The notes under the pieces were generated by a model. The model worked only from the letters and a program-made list of their open reading frames with translations, made no database searches and was not told where the DNA came from. A stretch of DNA of 13,918 bases, from the NCBI GenBank assembly GCA_964575715.1, contig CAZNSG010000192.1, forward strand, positions 1 through 13,918. The letters are read 5' to 3'. Position numbers and translations under genes: made by a program. This document shows, piece after piece, positions 13,082 to 13,918 of the stretch. The first letter of the stretch is position 1; each line of letters begins with the position of its first letter. The stretch comes from PNAI01 sp964575715 (GTDB lineage Bacteria; Pseudomonadota; Alphaproteobacteria; Rhizobiales; Xanthobacteraceae).

Positions 13082-13496
13082 GTCCACAACCGAAAACTTG
13101 ATTGCCTGGGGCGATTGCGACGCCGCCGGCATCGTTTATTTTCCGAAATATTTCTATTGGATGGATGTCGCCTTCCAGACGCTGCTGCGCAACGCCGGTT
13201 TGAGCCATCACCTTATTTACGAGCAGTTTGGCGCGCGCCTTCCAAGTCTCGAAGTCACCGCGAAGTTTTTAGCGCCCGCGACCTACGACGACCGACTGAC
13301 GGTCGATGTGGAGATTGTGCATTGGGGCACGAAAAGCTTCCGCATGAGCTACAAAGGCTCGCGCGGCGGGGAGCTTATCTTCGAGGGCTCCGAAGTGCGC
13401 GTGTGGGCGGCCATCGCACCCGATGGCGCGATCGCCACGGCGGCGATTCCGCCAGCGTTCAAGAATGCGCTTGCCGCCGTCAAGCGCGACAAATAG
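13077..13496 (+). CDS. Acyl-CoA thioesterase, 4-hydroxybenzoyl-CoA thioesterase (hot-dog) family
   Basis: A 139-residue single hot-dog domain, usual length for the family. The active-site block GDCDAAGIVYFPKYFYWMD (12-30) matches the Pseudomonas-type 4-hydroxybenzoyl-CoA thioesterase, in which the second Asp of GDCD (D15 here) is catalytic. Later strands LEVTAKFLAPATYDDRLTV and FEGSEVRVWA are also typical. It hydrolyses an acyl- or aroyl-CoA to the free acid in the cytoplasm; the exact acyl group is unknown. ATG 13077 was chosen because it begins just before the first strand; upstream frame has no family character. No aromatic-degradation genes are adjacent. Confidence 0.9.
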   Translation: MASTTENLIAWGDCDAAGIVYFPKYFYWMDVAFQTLLRNAGLSHHLIYEQFGARLPSLEVTAKFLAPATYDDRLTVDVEIVHWGTKSFRMSYKGSRGGELIFEGSEVRVWAAIAPDGAIATAAIPPAFKNALAAVKRDK

Positions 13497-13589
13497 GGCG
13501 CTGGACGCGGCGCAATATTCAATAACAAAGGCGCCGCTTAGAGTCTTATCGGTTGGATGGAATCAGAGTTGGACTCTAGCTTATTGTTT

Positions 13590-13778
13590 GAGCATGATCC
13601 CTCGGGTCAAGCCCGAGGACATGCTTTTCCGACCTTCCTTCGCCCGCCGAAGTCCGCCTTCGGACGAAGGCGGTTGGCGAAGGCGGGAAACCGGTTCCCA
13701 CCCCGGATCATAGGCGAGCGTAGCGACGCCGTCCTTCGGACGGCTATGTCCGGGGCAGGCTTTTTCGGGATCATGCTC
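13590..13778. repeat. Nested palindromic element: GAGCATGATC repeat interrupted by three palindromes
   Basis: The outer arms GAGCATGATC (13590-13599) and GATCATGCTC (13769-13778) match the 49-bp element at 7338-7386. Its internal blocks TTTTCCGA (13625-13632), AAACCGGTTCCCAC (13688-13701) and TTTTTCGGGATC (13761-13772) are all present in order but separated by inserts of 25, 55 and 59 bp at 13600-13624, 13633-13687 and 13702-13760. Each insert is itself palindromic: CCTCGGG-TCAAG-CCCGAGG; CCTTCGCC...GGCGAAGG; CCGTCC-TTC-GGACGG. Confidence 0.8.
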
Positions 13779-13812
13779 TAGTACTACTGTGTCACAAATT
13801 TGCATACCGGGA

Positions 13813-13918
13813 ATGTCTGGCGATTTGAGCGGCGCAGCAGGGGCATCGCGACAGAGTCCTGGCCAGCGCAACGATTATTCGCCGGCGCATGGTTGCGACG
13901 GAATTCGGGATGTGGCGT
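13813..13918 (+). CDS. Possible 5' end of an unidentified gene, cut by the window edge
   Basis: From ATG 13813 the frame stays open for 35 codons to the end of the window (MSGDLSGAAGASRQ...). There is no good ribosome site and no recognised domain. It could equally be non-coding DNA; the AT-rich TGTGTCACAAATTTGCAT just upstream (13788-13805) might hold a promoter or the end of a mobile element. Confidence 0.15.
   Translation, partial: MSGDLSGAAGASRQSPGQRNDYSPAHGCDGIRDVA

Overview
The window looks like chromosomal DNA of an alphaproteobacterium of the order Hyphomicrobiales (Rhizobiales), probably near Bradyrhizobium or Xanthobacteraceae. The reasons are high GC and codon use, a CpdR regulator ending in Ala-Ala, a HisN-type histidinol phosphatase, a small heat-shock gene behind a ROSE-like RNA thermometer, a candidate alpha-r8/MmgR small RNA, and several families of palindromic intergenic repeats, including the GAGCATGATC...GATCATGCTC type. 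The genus assignment is inference; no marker gene fixes it.

Left part (1-3660). A luciferase-like flavin monooxygenase gene is followed by an accessory region built on a tRNA gene. An intact tRNA-Val(GAC) lies on the minus strand at 3582-3656. Two further copies of its 3' end lie downstream of it at 2442-2484 and 1294-1317, so two segments of about 1.14 kb are each bounded by tRNA 3' ends. The segment next to the tRNA carries one gene, an AbiJ-type abortive-infection protein with a HEPN-like RxxxxxH motif. The outer segment carries a two-gene operon: a DUF4160 protein and a DUF2442-HTH protein, which looks like a toxin-antitoxin pair. This operon sits behind an AT-rich promoter region with two copies of a TGCAA-N3-TTGCA palindrome. 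No integrase is present. The DUF2442-HTH protein carries a C-terminal stretch, SMDEILSSIRRIIEGE, that closely resembles the N-terminal docking motif of the polar hub protein PopZ.

Middle part (3660-8370). This is core-like chromosome: cpdR (ClpXP adaptor and response regulator) divergent from an N-formylglutamate amidohydrolase gene; a composite palindromic repeat; a candidate small RNA with a rho-independent terminator; an MFS transporter gene; and hisN. The cpdR/amidohydrolase intergenic region holds two short tandem repeats and an inverted repeat.

Right part (8370-13918). A monoacylglycerol lipase-like alpha/beta hydrolase gene lies divergent from an hsp20 gene with a sigma-32-like promoter, a three-hairpin ROSE-like leader and a strong UUCG-loop terminator. 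Two composite repeats fill the next gap. A secreted TPR protein is divergent from rlpA (DPBB domain, septal/peptidoglycan function). A stretch with no recognisable gene follows, then a 4-hydroxybenzoyl-CoA thioesterase-family gene. The window ends with a 189-bp nested palindrome and an unresolved open frame.

The main points of interest are the integrase-less tRNA-bounded defence/TA cassettes, the PopZ-like peptide in the putative antitoxin, the regulatory RNAs (ROSE and alpha-r8-like), and the modular and nested architecture of the repeats.
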